From Rifleibacterium sp035352635 (GTDB lineage Bacteria > Muiribacteriota > Ozemobacteria > Ozemobacterales > Ozemobacteraceae), in assembly GCA_035352635.1 (NCBI GenBank), contig DAOPYA010000006.1:1-64000 (forward strand): a stretch of 64,000 nucleotides of DNA. Direction: 5' to 3'. The notes beneath the pieces are model-generated. The model saw only the letters and a program-made list of their open reading frames with translations, did not search any database and was not told the origin of the DNA. Made by a program: the position numbers and the translations under genes. Below, in pieces: positions 50,945-59,484 of the stretch (positions are counted from its first letter, which is position 1; every line of letters starts with the position of its first letter).

Positions 50945-51471
50945 AAATGCAGCACAAATCCGGAACCACCCTTGTCGAGCTTCTTGTGGTAATTGGCCTG
51001 GTGGGTTTGATCGGGGCCGCCGGCATGCACTTTTTTACCTCCGTAAACACCAGCCAGAAGGCTTTTTCGCAACAGGCGATTCTTCAGATGGAATCGCGCA
51101 AGGCATTCGACCAGATTATCGATCAGATTCGCGAGGGCACTGATGTAATCAGGCCTGTCACCGGCGAAACCATGCATTATATGGTTTTTCGCGACCTGCT
51201 GAATCAGGTGAACATGTTGTATCTCGAACCAAATAATGATGAATCAGTGCGCCTTAAACAGAGGGTTTACCGGCTGGTTTCATACTGCAATGATTTTTCA
51301 GGGGCATATAACAAGGCCAATGAAAAGATTTTGCACAATTCAATCAAGCAGTTACGGTTTTCGAGCCTTTCGCCTTCAAGCGTGCAGGTTAATGCAACCG
51401 TCGTCAGTGATAAGGGCGAATATCAGTTTCTCGCCCACGTCGGTTTGTTGAATGTCGGGGGGATCGAATGA
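50941..51471 (+). CDS. Pseudopilin, PilW/GspJ-like
   Basis: The 176-residue protein has a type IV prepilin signal: M-K-M-Q-H-K-S-G then T-T-L-V-E-L-L-V-V-I-G-L-V-G-L, cleaved after Gly, with Glu at position 5. The C-terminal domain lacks the cysteine module seen elsewhere in this window. Start and stop overlap both neighbours in ATGA arrangements. Function: minor pilin/pseudopilin of a type II secretion or type IV pilus system, after cleavage by a peptidase encoded elsewhere. Confidence 0.9.
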   Translation: MKMQHKSGTTLVELLVVIGLVGLIGAAGMHFFTSVNTSQKAFSQQAILQMESRKAFDQIIDQIREGTDVIRPVTGETMHYMVFRDLLNQVNMLYLEPNNDESVRLKQRVYRLVSYCNDFSGAYNKANEKILHNSIKQLRFSSLSPSSVQVNATVVSDKGEYQFLAHVGLLNVGGIE

Positions 51472-52838
51472 AAACTTCGCGCAGACAGGGCATGACCCTT
51501 ATCGAAATAACGATTGGCTTTGCCATTTTAACGGCGATCAGCGCCTTTTTTCTCAGTTTTCTGACTTCTTCTTCAAAAGAGATTTCGTTTTCGGCAGATC
51601 ACTTTAATGCGGTTATTCTATCGCAGAAGGTCTGCGAAGATTTGCTTGAAGAGATCGCCGTAAACCCTTATGGCCTTGAGACCCTTGGCATCGACGAATC
51701 AATCAACAGCAAACATGACGTTGTTGATGGCAGTTCGGTGTTCTTCTCTTTTATCGAAGACCGCACTGAGCCGTGGGGTTTGATTGAGCCGGCTAAAGAT
51801 GGCATGATCAACAGTTCTATGCAGCCGCTTTATAGTTCAGTTAAAAAATTTAAATTCGGGGTTTCGGGCAGGCGCTTGGCAAAGACCGGCGACCACGAAG
51901 ACCGCAATCTGGTTTCGTGCAATGTTGACTTCTCGTGGAGCGCTCAAACCGGCAAGGGAGCCTATAACAATTCATTTGAGCTTTTTTCGCCAGTTTCGGT
52001 CAAAAAGGTCTCGCTGGGCGTGTCGCTTAACGAGGCTGCAATCGATGCCCGGATTCCCCCGGAAGTCTTTTATCAGCCCTCACAAACCATCGGAGAACTC
52101 GCAACCCGGATCGGTGAAAACGTTGATGCGGTGCTTTCGGTCGGGCGTATTTCTCTGGTAAGCCGCGACTTTATCAATTCACAGTTCTACCGTGATTCAA
52201 AAGATGCCATCAGGATTCTTTTGCGTAAACTCTCGACTCTTTCGGCCGATGACAGCGAAGAAATCTTCGAAACCCGCTTGCAGCTGGCAAAGACCTGGTA
52301 TGAGCAGGCAAAGGTCTGCTTTCAGATCATCAGCTACCTCGAGCCGCATTTCACCACTCTGCAACAGCAGGGAAAATTTGACGGCACTTCTGGCAGCGGT
52401 TTTAACCCTATCAGTTTTCAACAAGATCTCATGAGCTTCAGAATCATTTATGAATTCTTTGCTGGTGCGATTGTTCAGGCCAGGTTTCATTATTATCAGC
52501 TGTTGCAGCCGGCCATGGTCGCTTTAAAAGGCAACAAGGCCCAGCTTCAGGTCATTCAGAAACTTATCGATATTTACCGCATCACTTCAATATTGCCCAC
52601 CAGACCAGAAGGCATGGCAGAGTATCGAAGTTTTCTTAATCGCATCAAGGGCCTGTCAGAGAACCGTAACCCATTTGTTAACCGTATGATCGGCCATGAA
52701 TTGAAGATGCTTGATAATCGCAATGACTGGCTGCAGCATTACCCGAACCTTGGCCGCATCGATGATATGCTAACCGGCAAAATGCCGGGTATTCTTGCCT
52801 TCATAAAGACAAAGACCATAGGGGCGCTCACAAATTAA
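51468..52838 (+). CDS. Large pseudopilin with helical C-terminal domain
   Basis: The 456-residue protein has a prepilin leader M-K-T-S-R-R-Q-G then M-T-L-I-E-I-T-I-G-F-A-I-L, cleaved after Gly, with Glu at position 5. It is much longer than ordinary pseudopilins (about 150-200). The first 170 residues are pilin-like; residues about 190-456 are a helical domain of unknown type. It ends the operon. Its 3' end (from 52791) is duplicated as a fragment at 55108, and a decayed gene follows. Confidence 0.85.
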   Translation: MKTSRRQGMTLIEITIGFAILTAISAFFLSFLTSSSKEISFSADHFNAVILSQKVCEDLLEEIAVNPYGLETLGIDESINSKHDVVDGSSVFFSFIEDRTEPWGLIEPAKDGMINSSMQPLYSSVKKFKFGVSGRRLAKTGDHEDRNLVSCNVDFSWSAQTGKGAYNNSFELFSPVSVKKVSLGVSLNEAAIDARIPPEVFYQPSQTIGELATRIGENVDAVLSVGRISLVSRDFINSQFYRDSKDAIRILLRKLSTLSADDSEEIFETRLQLAKTWYEQAKVCFQIISYLEPHFTTLQQQGKFDGTSGSGFNPISFQQDLMSFRIIYEFFAGAIVQARFHYYQLLQPAMVALKGNKAQLQVIQKLIDIYRITSILPTRPEGMAEYRSFLNRIKGLSENRNPFVNRMIGHELKMLDNRNDWLQHYPNLGRIDDMLTGKMPGILAFIKTKTIGALTN

Positions 52839-52962
52839 GCCGGCCGACACACTCCGGGTTGCAATTTTTGTGCGTGCATAAGCTTTAAAGGCCTGTCTGG
52901 CCAGTTGATTTGCGGGCAAGAAACCGCACCGCTGGTGCAGAGGCCGATCAGTCTCTCAGTAA

Positions 52963-53076
52963 TCAATCGTTATCAGGTATATCAACCGAAACGTATTAGC
53001 CTTCTTTTGTCAACCCAGCCTTTGACGCGCTTCTTTTTGCCGCTGTTGTGAAGACTGCCTTCATGTCGGTGCCCGC
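52963..53076 (-). pseudogene. Decayed copy of the DUF3006-like gene
   Basis: Read on the minus strand this copies the intact gene at 55280-55501: G-H-R-H-E-G-S-L-H-N-S-G-K-K-K-R-V-K-G-W-V-D is preserved. The start codon and neighbouring bases are deleted, and about 105 bp are missing from the middle, fusing K-G-W-V-D to the tail (52990-53016). The surrounding 52791-53090 is a copy of 55108-55530. Confidence 0.88.
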
Positions 53077-53366
53077 CTCTTGTAATAAAATGGAATATTC
53101 CCCACAATTCCCACAACCCGGCGCGAGGCCCTTTAATTGACGCAAAAGGTTCTTTCGGCTCCCCGTAGATTTTTGCAGGCCTCAATAACACCCGGATTGA
53201 AAAATGGCCGCATGTCAAAAATTCGCGCATCGCCACTCAGCCATCAAGCCTGAAAAAACTGCGCGAACTCAAAAACCTCGCGGCCGAAGAAACCGCCGCA
53301 AAATAACCTTGTGGCCGATTTCCCTGGGCCGGTGACCTCGAAAAAATGACCTAAGACTCATGATTT
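53077..53366. other. Debris region before hipA
   Basis: This holds the 64-bp repeat (53106-53169) and, near 53231-53305 on the + strand, what looks like the last 25 codons of a lost gene (S-L-K-K-L-R-E-L-K-N-L-A-A-E-E) ending in TAA. No intact gene is present. Confidence 0.45.
53106..53169. repeat. 64-bp identical repeat, copy 1
   Basis: It is identical at all 64 positions to 57990-58053, from AATTCCCACAACCCGG to GGCTCCCCGTAGA. Flanks differ on both sides. Perfect identity implies recent copying. Confidence 0.95.
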
Positions 53367-54581
53367 TTAAGTCTGCTGGCTGAGGTCATGCAGGCGTTTT
53401 TTTGTGACTTTTTCGAGTTGGGTTCTTTGTTTTTCGGTCATGGGGATCTGCTGCAGAATGGCTGAATACTGGCAGAACCTTGCTGTCAGCCGGTCGAGCA
53501 TTTTGCTGACCGCCGCTTCAGAAACTCCGAACCGCCCGGCAAAGCTGACAAGATTACTCCTTTTGATGTTGTCGTCACGTCCATCAAGTTTCAAGGCCAT
53601 TTTGTGGTCACCATAAATATGTGTGCAGAGCAGATCGTAGGCCGGCGAGACCTCGACTATCCTGCTTCCAGACTTGACGAGCAGGCTGATATTCTTTGCA
53701 TGCAGATCGCCGTTGCCAATGAGATACGAGAACGCATAAACCTCAATCAGCCTTAGTATGGCAACCTTCGCCGCCGATACATGCGTTGTGACGCCCCTGG
53801 CAATATCATTAAAAGCGACTCGATACTTGTCGGCCGGGTAGCGGTCGAGCATCTGGCAGGCGTCTTCCTGATGATGCCTAAGAAATCTGCCGGTTTTTTC
53901 GTTCCAGACGCGGTCGAATCGTGTGACGAGAAGGCCATTATTGCCGTCGCGGTCTCTAACCAGACTGGTTCTGGCCGCTTCAATGCTGCATTTTTGTGCT
54001 AGTTGCATGCAGAAGTGTTCATTCTCAACCAGATTCGGTTTGTCGGGCGGATTCAACTTGAGAATATACCGGCAATTCTCTTTCGCAATGTTGACAGGGA
54101 AACTGATCATCGATGCCGAGAGTTTTTCCTGGGCTCCTGCAATCGCCTCGTCGCGCATAATTGCATTGCCGGATAACACTTTCTGAAAATATTCGTAGAA
54201 ATTTATTTCTCTGAGCTTTGGAATCTGTGCTTCATCCTCAGAGCGCTCGACGCCGGCATAGACATCACCGATTACCTGATCGCCGATGCTTGCGAAAAGA
54301 CTGAAAAGATCGTCTTCAGAAGTCTTTAGATTTCGCACCAGCGACTTTAATCGTAACCCTTCGGGCAGCAGTCCCGCAAAAAACGGAAAAAGATTGACGC
54401 CAGGGTTGATCAGGCGTGCCGGGCTTTTCTTCATGCAGAAAGAAATCCCTGCAAAATTCTGCTGCCGCAGAAAATCGTCGTCGAACACAAACTCGCAGCC
54501 GGCAGGCGTTCTGCGCAAGATTCCGGCTCGCTGACCATCTCGAAAGATGTTTAATTCGCTGATCGAACGGGCGTCTTTCAT
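53367..54581 (-). CDS. hipA: HipA family serine/threonine kinase toxin
   Basis: The 404-residue protein has the HipA kinase features: N-terminal G-L-L-P-E-G near residue 69, G-A-Q-E-K-L-S near 148 (P-loop region), Y-I-L-K-L-N-P-P near 172, L-V-T-R-F-D-R near 220, H-Q-E-D-A-C-Q near 241, catalytic G-N-G-D-L-H-A-K-N near 301 and Y-D-L-L-C-T near 325. All key residues are present. HipA phosphorylates glutamyl-tRNA synthetase or other targets and causes dormancy. Its ATG overlaps the hipB stop by 4 bp. A short remnant of its last codons lies at 59440. Confidence 0.93.
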   Translation of the reverse strand: MKDARSISELNIFRDGQRAGILRRTPAGCEFVFDDDFLRQQNFAGISFCMKKSPARLINPGVNLFPFFAGLLPEGLRLKSLVRNLKTSEDDLFSLFASIGDQVIGDVYAGVERSEDEAQIPKLREINFYEYFQKVLSGNAIMRDEAIAGAQEKLSASMISFPVNIAKENCRYILKLNPPDKPNLVENEHFCMQLAQKCSIEAARTSLVRDRDGNNGLLVTRFDRVWNEKTGRFLRHHQEDACQMLDRYPADKYRVAFNDIARGVTTHVSAAKVAILRLIEVYAFSYLIGNGDLHAKNISLLVKSGSRIVEVSPAYDLLCTHIYGDHKMALKLDGRDDNIKRSNLVSFAGRFGVSEAAVSKMLDRLTARFCQYSAILQQIPMTEKQRTQLEKVTKKRLHDLSQQT

Positions 54582-54835
54582 TTTTCAACAATATTCTCTG
54601 AAGTTCGGAAGCCTGAACCTCCGGGGGTAAGGGCCAACTCGAGGCCGAGAACATCAATTACGGCAAGCAGCTTGTCGAGCTGTGTTTTGGGCTTGCCGTT
54701 TTCGAGCTGCGAAACGTAGTTAAGACTGACACCCGCCAGGTCGGCCAGCTGTGTCTGAGTCAGACCGAGATTTTTGCGGTAGTCCTTGATTGCCGCACCT
54801 AATTTTTTAGTTACCTGCGAACTCGAATTGTTCAT
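54578..54835 (-). CDS. hipB: HipB-like Xre family antitoxin
   Basis: The 85-residue protein has a helix-turn-helix domain (about 12-66): Y-R-K-N-L-G-L-T-Q-T-Q-L-A-D-L-A-G-V-S, then Y-V-S-Q-L-E-N-G-K-P. HipB binds HipA and represses the operon by binding its own promoter. Gene order antitoxin then toxin and the 4-bp overlap are classic. The AT-rich upstream region is a likely operator. Confidence 0.93.
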   Translation of the reverse strand: MNNSSSQVTKKLGAAIKDYRKNLGLTQTQLADLAGVSLNYVSQLENGKPKTQLDKLLAVIDVLGLELALTPGGSGFRTSENIVEK

Positions 54836-54984
54836 TTTTCCTATGTGTGAAGTAAAAATTTAACTTATCCTACTAAAGTATATTGATTTTTATAAAAATT
54901 ACAATGATCGTGCGAAAAAAGTTAAAAATCCTCTGAAAAAATATAATTCTGCAGGAAATTCATGCGATCATGTGAAAAATGATT
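54836..54984. promoter_or_regulatory. hipBA upstream region, duplicated at 59484
   Basis: This AT-rich promoter region of hipBA has no gene. From 54895 (attacaatgatcgtgcg) on, it matches 59484-59575 at almost every base, so the promoter flank was copied with the 207-residue gene end. Confidence 0.6.
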
Positions 54985-55104
54985 GTTTTATGGCTGCCCC
55001 TGATTCTGACGCTGACCCTTTTTCTGGTCTGGCCCCAGGTCTCTCTGCCACGGCTTTTTCAAAGACTGCAATGCGTTCCGCATGCATCTGCTGGCGAAAT
55101 GCCT
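54985..55104 (-). pseudogene. Truncated copy of the 207-residue secreted protein gene
   Basis: Read on the minus strand it keeps the middle (M-Q-A-F..., matching the F-R-Q-Q-M-H-A-E-R-I region) and the last codons (K-K-G-Q-R-Q-N-Q-G-Q-P) of the gene at 59576-60199. About 200 bp between them and the whole 5' part are missing. At 55104 it joins a copy of the pseudopilin 3' end through a shared AAATGCC. Confidence 0.88.
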
Positions 55105-55155
55105 GGCATTCTTGCCTTCATCAAGGCAAAAACCATTGGGGCGCTCACAAATTAA
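55098..55155 (+). pseudogene. 3' fragment of the large pseudopilin gene
   Basis: The segment ...A-F-I-K-A-K-T-I-G-A-L-T-N with TAA corresponds to the last codons of the gene ending at 52838 (I-L-A-F-I-K-T-K-T-I-G-A-L-T-N). It is out of context, without promoter or start, and continues into about 125 bp of shared downstream DNA leading to the DUF3006-like gene. Confidence 0.85.
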
Positions 55156-55279
55156 ACTGGTCGCTGCACTCCGGGTTGCCATTTTTGTGCGTGCATAAGC
55201 TTTAAAGGCCTGCATGGCCAGTTGATTGGCGGGAAGGAAGCCGCAACGCTGGTGCAGAGGCCGATCAGCCGCTCAGTAA

Positions 55280-55501
55280 TCAATCGTTATCAGGTATATC
55301 AACCGAAACGTATTCGCCTTCTTTTGGTGTGCGTTTTTTGAAATTTTCAATTGGCACATAAATCTCAATGGTGGCATCAGGGTCATCGGGGTGCTTGATA
55401 ACCACCACCACAATGCCGCCGGTTACGCGGTCTACCCAGCCTTTGACGCGCTTCTTTTTGCCGCTGTTATGAAGACTGCCTTCATGTCGGTGCCCGCTCA
55501 T
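55280..55501 (-). CDS. DUF3006-like small protein
   Basis: The 73-residue protein starts at ATG 55501 with AGGAG 8 nt upstream. It has a basic N-terminal tail (H-R-H-E-G-S-L-H-N-S-G-K-K-K-R), then the DUF3006 small beta barrel: W-V-D-R-V-T-G-G-I-V-V-V, Y-V-P-I-E-N-F, and K-E-G-E-Y-V-S-V. No function is known for the family. A decayed copy lies at 52963-53076. It is placed between a gene fragment and the 755-residue protein. Confidence 0.8.
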   Translation of the reverse strand: MSGHRHEGSLHNSGKKKRVKGWVDRVTGGIVVVVIKHPDDPDATIEIYVPIENFKKRTPKEGEYVSVDIPDND

Positions 55502-55563
55502 AAGTTTACTCCTGAAATAAAATAGAATGTTCCCCTGAGATTCAACAAAAGCGTTCAGCAGGT

Positions 55564-57831
55564 TTACATGTTGTGGTAATCGATGCCGGTCAGTTGAATA
55601 TGACCGGGTAGAAACTTCTTGAAAATGCTGCCGATATAATCGACGGCATCGTTTAAAATCTGGTTATCGGGGTCAATCAAGTAGCCTGGGCCAATATGCC
55701 GGCAGATATCGCTGACAATTTCATCAGTCGGAAGCTTTTCGTCGGTCAGGCGGCTCATACGGGTTGTAACCCAGGTAACGATCAACGGAATGCAGGAAGG
55801 CGAAGTTTTAAACGCGAGTTCGAACCAGCGCTCGGCTTCGGCGAATTCACCACATCTTTTGCATATAATACCAAGACCGAGCAAGGCATCGAGGGAATTT
55901 GCTACTTTATTCAATTCTTCGTGATAATGCGTTTTGGCAAGGGCCAGATTTTTTTCTGGCTCAATGTCGTTGACGGCAAGGGTTTTATAGGTGCGTGCCA
56001 GCATATAAGAAACTTGGCCAAGGGCTGGTTGGTCTTTGGCCAGGGCTTCACAGGCCTGAATTGTTTCGGCGTATTTTTGTTGGCTGAACAGGGCGTTGAT
56101 ATTTGCAAAACGCCCGCTGACATCAATATAGCCGGTCTTATTAAAGATTTTGATCGGCGTCAACGAAGGGTAGCCAACTACAGCAACGCGATAGTTGCCC
56201 TGCGATTGCCTCAGGCCTTCAGCAAAGTTTTCGCTGCCCTCTTTGCAATAAAACTGGCTGCTGATGGCGCGATCAAGATCGCAATTGTAGAGCGAAAGAA
56301 TATTGCCTTCAACAAATGGTATTTTGACGCTTTGTAGTTTTTCAATTGGCACTTCGAGATAGACTTGCAGGTTTTCGCCCTTGAACTGCAGGCGTGCGTG
56401 ATGAATCATCGGCGAAAACACGAAATAGATAATGGTCGGCACCTTTACTACGCCCGGATCAGATAGAAACGCGGTAAATGAATTACGGGCCATCATGGTA
56501 TCGATGTGATCGGGTGCAGTTTCGCGTGTGGCAGATTTCATGATTTCCCATAGTTCGGCGGCTCTGGCTTCGATTTTTGCAAAAGCAGGCGAAGCACGCA
56601 GTTCAGCTTCAAGCGCTTCGCATTCATCGAGTCTGGCTATTGCCTTTTGGCAGCCGGGGAAAATGCCTGGCCAGGTTAGTGCTACGCCGCATGACTGCGG
56701 AGCTTTCGGCGATTGCCTGGCGACTTCGAGCCATTGTTTGACCTGTTTTCGGCTCAACATCAGAGCGTCACCGGTGCAAAGCAGCATTTCGACAGTAAGA
56801 TCATTGAGGTTGCCTGCATAATCGGCAATCAACCGCTGCATAAACGTTTCAGGGTTAAATTCGCCGCCGTCAGAGGCTGGCGCCAGGCTTTTTTCTTTGC
56901 GGGTTTGATCGAAGATGCGCTGATAGAGGTCGGGTGGGATGGGCACGAACTCGCGTAGATTTCTTATTATTTCTTTTTCTTCGTTCGACAGGTTTTCGTC
57001 GGCCATGATGTCTTTCAAGGCCGCGGAATAGATAGTTTCGACGCTGAGTGACCGGTGGGCGGGTGCTGGTGGCGTAGCGGTAGTGGTTTCAATGGCGGCG
57101 GTCAGTTCATTCAACATGGCGGTTACCTCAGCATTTTTGCTGAGTTTGCTGAGGCGTGACAATTCGGTTTTCAGGGCATCACGGCTTGCCGGAATAAAGC
57201 CGAAAGCACGTTTCTGGCAGTGACGGGCCACCTTGACTACCAGGCCGAAATCATTTATCAGCTCAGGCACTGCTATAAGCAGGGCTGCGTTCCAGCGGAG
57301 CTGAGCCGCAAAAAGCACGTCGCAGCAGTTCAGAGCAGCGTAGAGCAGGAACTCCAGGGAGTGCTTCATGTATTGGGCGAGAAAGTTTCCGTTGCCCGGC
57401 ATTTTCGACCAGCGGGTGAAGAGGCCTGAGAACATGAAGGTTTCCATTTGTCGAACATGTTCGGCAAAAATATAATCGCAGGTCAGTGTTGAAGAAATTT
57501 TCGCGGCAAAATAAGAAGGTGTGAAGAGATCGGGGTAAATAAACAGATTGTGTATTTCGGCGTTCCATGGCTCTTGATCGGCGTAGAACCGCGCATACCG
57601 CAGAAACATTTCAAGCACCGCAGGGTAGTATGAAAAATTACGTTGATGTGGCAGCAGCGCCAGACGAAATGCTTCGGTGAAGCCCTGGCAGATAGCTTGC
57701 TTTTCTTCAGTGGGACGTGAATGGGTAGGGTTGTATTCGCCCCGCATGTAATCGAGATTATCTTTGATATCCTCGTGATTGCTGTTCCAGAGGGCCTCAA
57801 ACAGATCCCGAAAAAATGGTAGACCCGCCAT
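55564..57831 (-). CDS. Large cytoplasmic protein with TPR-like C-terminus
   Basis: The 755-residue protein starts at ATG 57831 with GGAGG 10 nt upstream. No signal peptide or TM helix is seen. Residues about 1-270 are helical and aromatic-rich; about 430-560 form a beta-containing domain; about 575-680 resemble tetratricopeptide repeats (Q-K-Y-A-E-T-I-Q-A-C-E-A-L-A-K-D-Q-P and A-E-R-W-F-E-L-A-F-K). I do not recognise a family. It lies between duplicated blocks but appears intact. A role in scaffolding is guessed from the repeats. Confidence 0.7.
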   Translation of the reverse strand: MAGLPFFRDLFEALWNSNHEDIKDNLDYMRGEYNPTHSRPTEEKQAICQGFTEAFRLALLPHQRNFSYYPAVLEMFLRYARFYADQEPWNAEIHNLFIYPDLFTPSYFAAKISSTLTCDYIFAEHVRQMETFMFSGLFTRWSKMPGNGNFLAQYMKHSLEFLLYAALNCCDVLFAAQLRWNAALLIAVPELINDFGLVVKVARHCQKRAFGFIPASRDALKTELSRLSKLSKNAEVTAMLNELTAAIETTTATPPAPAHRSLSVETIYSAALKDIMADENLSNEEKEIIRNLREFVPIPPDLYQRIFDQTRKEKSLAPASDGGEFNPETFMQRLIADYAGNLNDLTVEMLLCTGDALMLSRKQVKQWLEVARQSPKAPQSCGVALTWPGIFPGCQKAIARLDECEALEAELRASPAFAKIEARAAELWEIMKSATRETAPDHIDTMMARNSFTAFLSDPGVVKVPTIIYFVFSPMIHHARLQFKGENLQVYLEVPIEKLQSVKIPFVEGNILSLYNCDLDRAISSQFYCKEGSENFAEGLRQSQGNYRVAVVGYPSLTPIKIFNKTGYIDVSGRFANINALFSQQKYAETIQACEALAKDQPALGQVSYMLARTYKTLAVNDIEPEKNLALAKTHYHEELNKVANSLDALLGLGIICKRCGEFAEAERWFELAFKTSPSCIPLIVTWVTTRMSRLTDEKLPTDEIVSDICRHIGPGYLIDPDNQILNDAVDYIGSIFKKFLPGHIQLTGIDYHNM

Positions 57832-57989
57832 TGTGAATGTTCCTCCGTGTTTTAAAGACCATTATTTTTTTCTAGTTGCTAAAGTTCAGCTGTCCGGTTG
57901 GTTGGCACAGATTATGTCAATTTCTGTCGCTCTCAATGGCTTTTCCAGCTTTATTTCGCCACTGCTAAAGATTTATAACACAGCCAGCC

Positions 57990-58053
57990 AATTCCCACAA
58001 CCCGGCGCGAGGCCCTTTAATTGACGCAAAAGGTTCTTTCGGCTCCCCGTAGA
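57990..58053. repeat. 64-bp identical repeat, copy 2
   Basis: Identical to 53106-53169 over all 64 bases; different flanks. Confidence 0.95.
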
Positions 58054-58092
58054 ACATTCTTTGCCTTCGTGGGAATCGTCTTGATGAGTTTA

Positions 58093-58129
58093 AAAGGCCC
58101 GCCTGCAAGAGGTGCGCGGGCGGGCCTTT
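58093..58129 (-). terminator. Rho-independent terminator of the C39-like gene
   Basis: AAAGGCCCGCC (58093-58103) pairs with GGCGGGCCTTT (58119-58129). On the minus strand T residues follow. Confidence 0.85.
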
Positions 58130-58155
58130 GTGTTAAACTTGTTCAGAAGCTGGTT

Positions 58156-59331
58156 TCAGGAAAAAAGTGAGCGCAGGCGTTTGGCGCCCTGACCGATCAG
58201 TGAGGCGCCGCTTGACCAGAGGTCAGCGACTGCCTTGCCGGCTGAGCCTGCACTGCTGGCGATGTTGCCACCGACAATGGCCGCGCCGCCGCTGACACGA
58301 TTCCAGAGGCCGCCCTGTTTCCAGCGTTCCTGGCCCCAGTTGCTCATGTTTCTGCCCGAATTTTTCGCGAAGTTTGAAGCGACGCCAACAATGGCGCCGG
58401 GCAGGCCAAGAACCAGTTTGGTGGCACCGCCGATAGTCTGAGTGACCGAGCGGTTGGTCCAGCCGTTTACGACGTCATTGATGCCCGATGCCATGTTGTC
58501 TTCGGTCGCGGTTTCAAAGGTGCCGGGGTATGGGGTAGAGGTCGGGCTGCAGGTGCCATTATTGTCGATAAGAACGTTTGAATAGCTCACCAGGCTGCCG
58601 AGAACGCTATTGCCGAATGGCTTGTTCCAGGAGGTCATGAATTTGTCGATCGGCATGGTGTGCGGGCCTTCGTCGCCCCAGTAAGAATCGCGCATGCGCA
58701 GCGAAACGACATTACCGCTGGCATCGGTATCATAACCGGTAATACATACCCAATGGGGCACGCCGCCGCTCGATTCGACCAGAACGATCACCGGCTTGCC
58801 TTCGTCTATTCTTTTTGTAATATCTTTAATGCCGGCGCGGTTTTTCATGCGTGCATCGATGCCGTTCGCACGCAGATATTCAGCAATCGTCGGGGGCGCA
58901 GTGAAAATACCTTTCGGGTTTGATTCCTGGTAAACCTTCTGCGGGTCGGCCTCGATGCCCATACCTTTCAGAAGAGTGCTCATTGCAAACTGGCCGCAGT
59001 AGTTGTCACCGTCAATATTGATATCCAGATTGTCGTAATTTTTAAGATGGTGTTCTTTGGCATTCTCTGGTCTGGCTTCATTGCGCTTGCCTTTCCAGGG
59101 GCCGAGGGTGCGGTAGATGCGGCTCAGATCTTTTATCAGCGACGGTTCGTCTGCTCCTGGCGTTGCAGTATCGCCTTCATCAGGGGCAGAGTCTGCGGCT
59201 GTTGCAACCGGCGTGCTCTCACTTTTAGCCGGAATGGTCACACTATCTACGTTAAATGGGTTCGCATCGGCGATTGACAAGGCGCAAAGAAACCAAGCGG
59301 TCATCAGCAGAAACGAAAATCTTCTGAACAT
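58156..59331 (-). CDS. Secreted C39-like papain-fold peptidase
   Basis: The 391-residue protein starts at ATG 59331 with GGAGG 7 nt upstream and has a signal peptide (about 1-23). The C39-like domain (about 105-245) has catalytic Cys in D-N-Y-C-G-Q-F-A, His in V-P-H-W-V-C-I-T-G-Y and Asp in R-M-R-D-S-Y-W-G. The C-terminal 120 residues are Gly/Ala/Ser-rich and may insert in or line a membrane. Its mature N-terminus (N-P-F-N-V-D-S-V-T) resembles that of the LysM-SGNH protein. The target is unknown. Confidence 0.85.
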   Translation of the reverse strand: MFRRFSFLLMTAWFLCALSIADANPFNVDSVTIPAKSESTPVATAADSAPDEGDTATPGADEPSLIKDLSRIYRTLGPWKGKRNEARPENAKEHHLKNYDNLDINIDGDNYCGQFAMSTLLKGMGIEADPQKVYQESNPKGIFTAPPTIAEYLRANGIDARMKNRAGIKDITKRIDEGKPVIVLVESSGGVPHWVCITGYDTDASGNVVSLRMRDSYWGDEGPHTMPIDKFMTSWNKPFGNSVLGSLVSYSNVLIDNNGTCSPTSTPYPGTFETATEDNMASGINDVVNGWTNRSVTQTIGGATKLVLGLPGAIVGVASNFAKNSGRNMSNWGQERWKQGGLWNRVSGGAAIVGGNIASSAGSAGKAVADLWSSGASLIGQGAKRLRSLFS

Positions 59332-59439
59332 ACTGCTACCTCCGGCGTTTTCTACTATTATACTCAGAACTCACCAGAAAAGTTTTACTTTAGCCTGAGA
59401 TTTAAAACAATAAACTAAGGGTCAGGCGTTTTCCGGGTG

Positions 59440-59484
59440 CGGGCTGAGATTCTGCAGGCATTTTTTTTGACTTTTTTCGAGCTG
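59440..59484 (-). pseudogene. Remnant of a hipA 3' end
   Basis: On the minus strand about 45 bp match the last codons of hipA (S-K-K-S-K-K-N-A-C-R versus E-K-V-T-K-K-R-L-H-D in the intact gene, with the surrounding DNA alike). It is joined directly at 59484 to DNA that in the other copy lies upstream of hipB. The whole hipBA module is therefore absent between them, like an excision or empty site. Confidence 0.75.

Larger units (their letters stand above)
57832..58155. other. Intergenic interval with repeat and terminator
   Basis: It holds the leader of the 755-residue gene, the second copy of the 64-bp repeat (57990-58053) and a terminator (58093-58129). No gene is seen. Confidence 0.55.

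Noticed and set aside
52982..53236. An 84-residue minus-strand gene
   Set aside because: It is a fusion of the decayed DUF3006-like copy with the 64-bp repeat and has no start signal.
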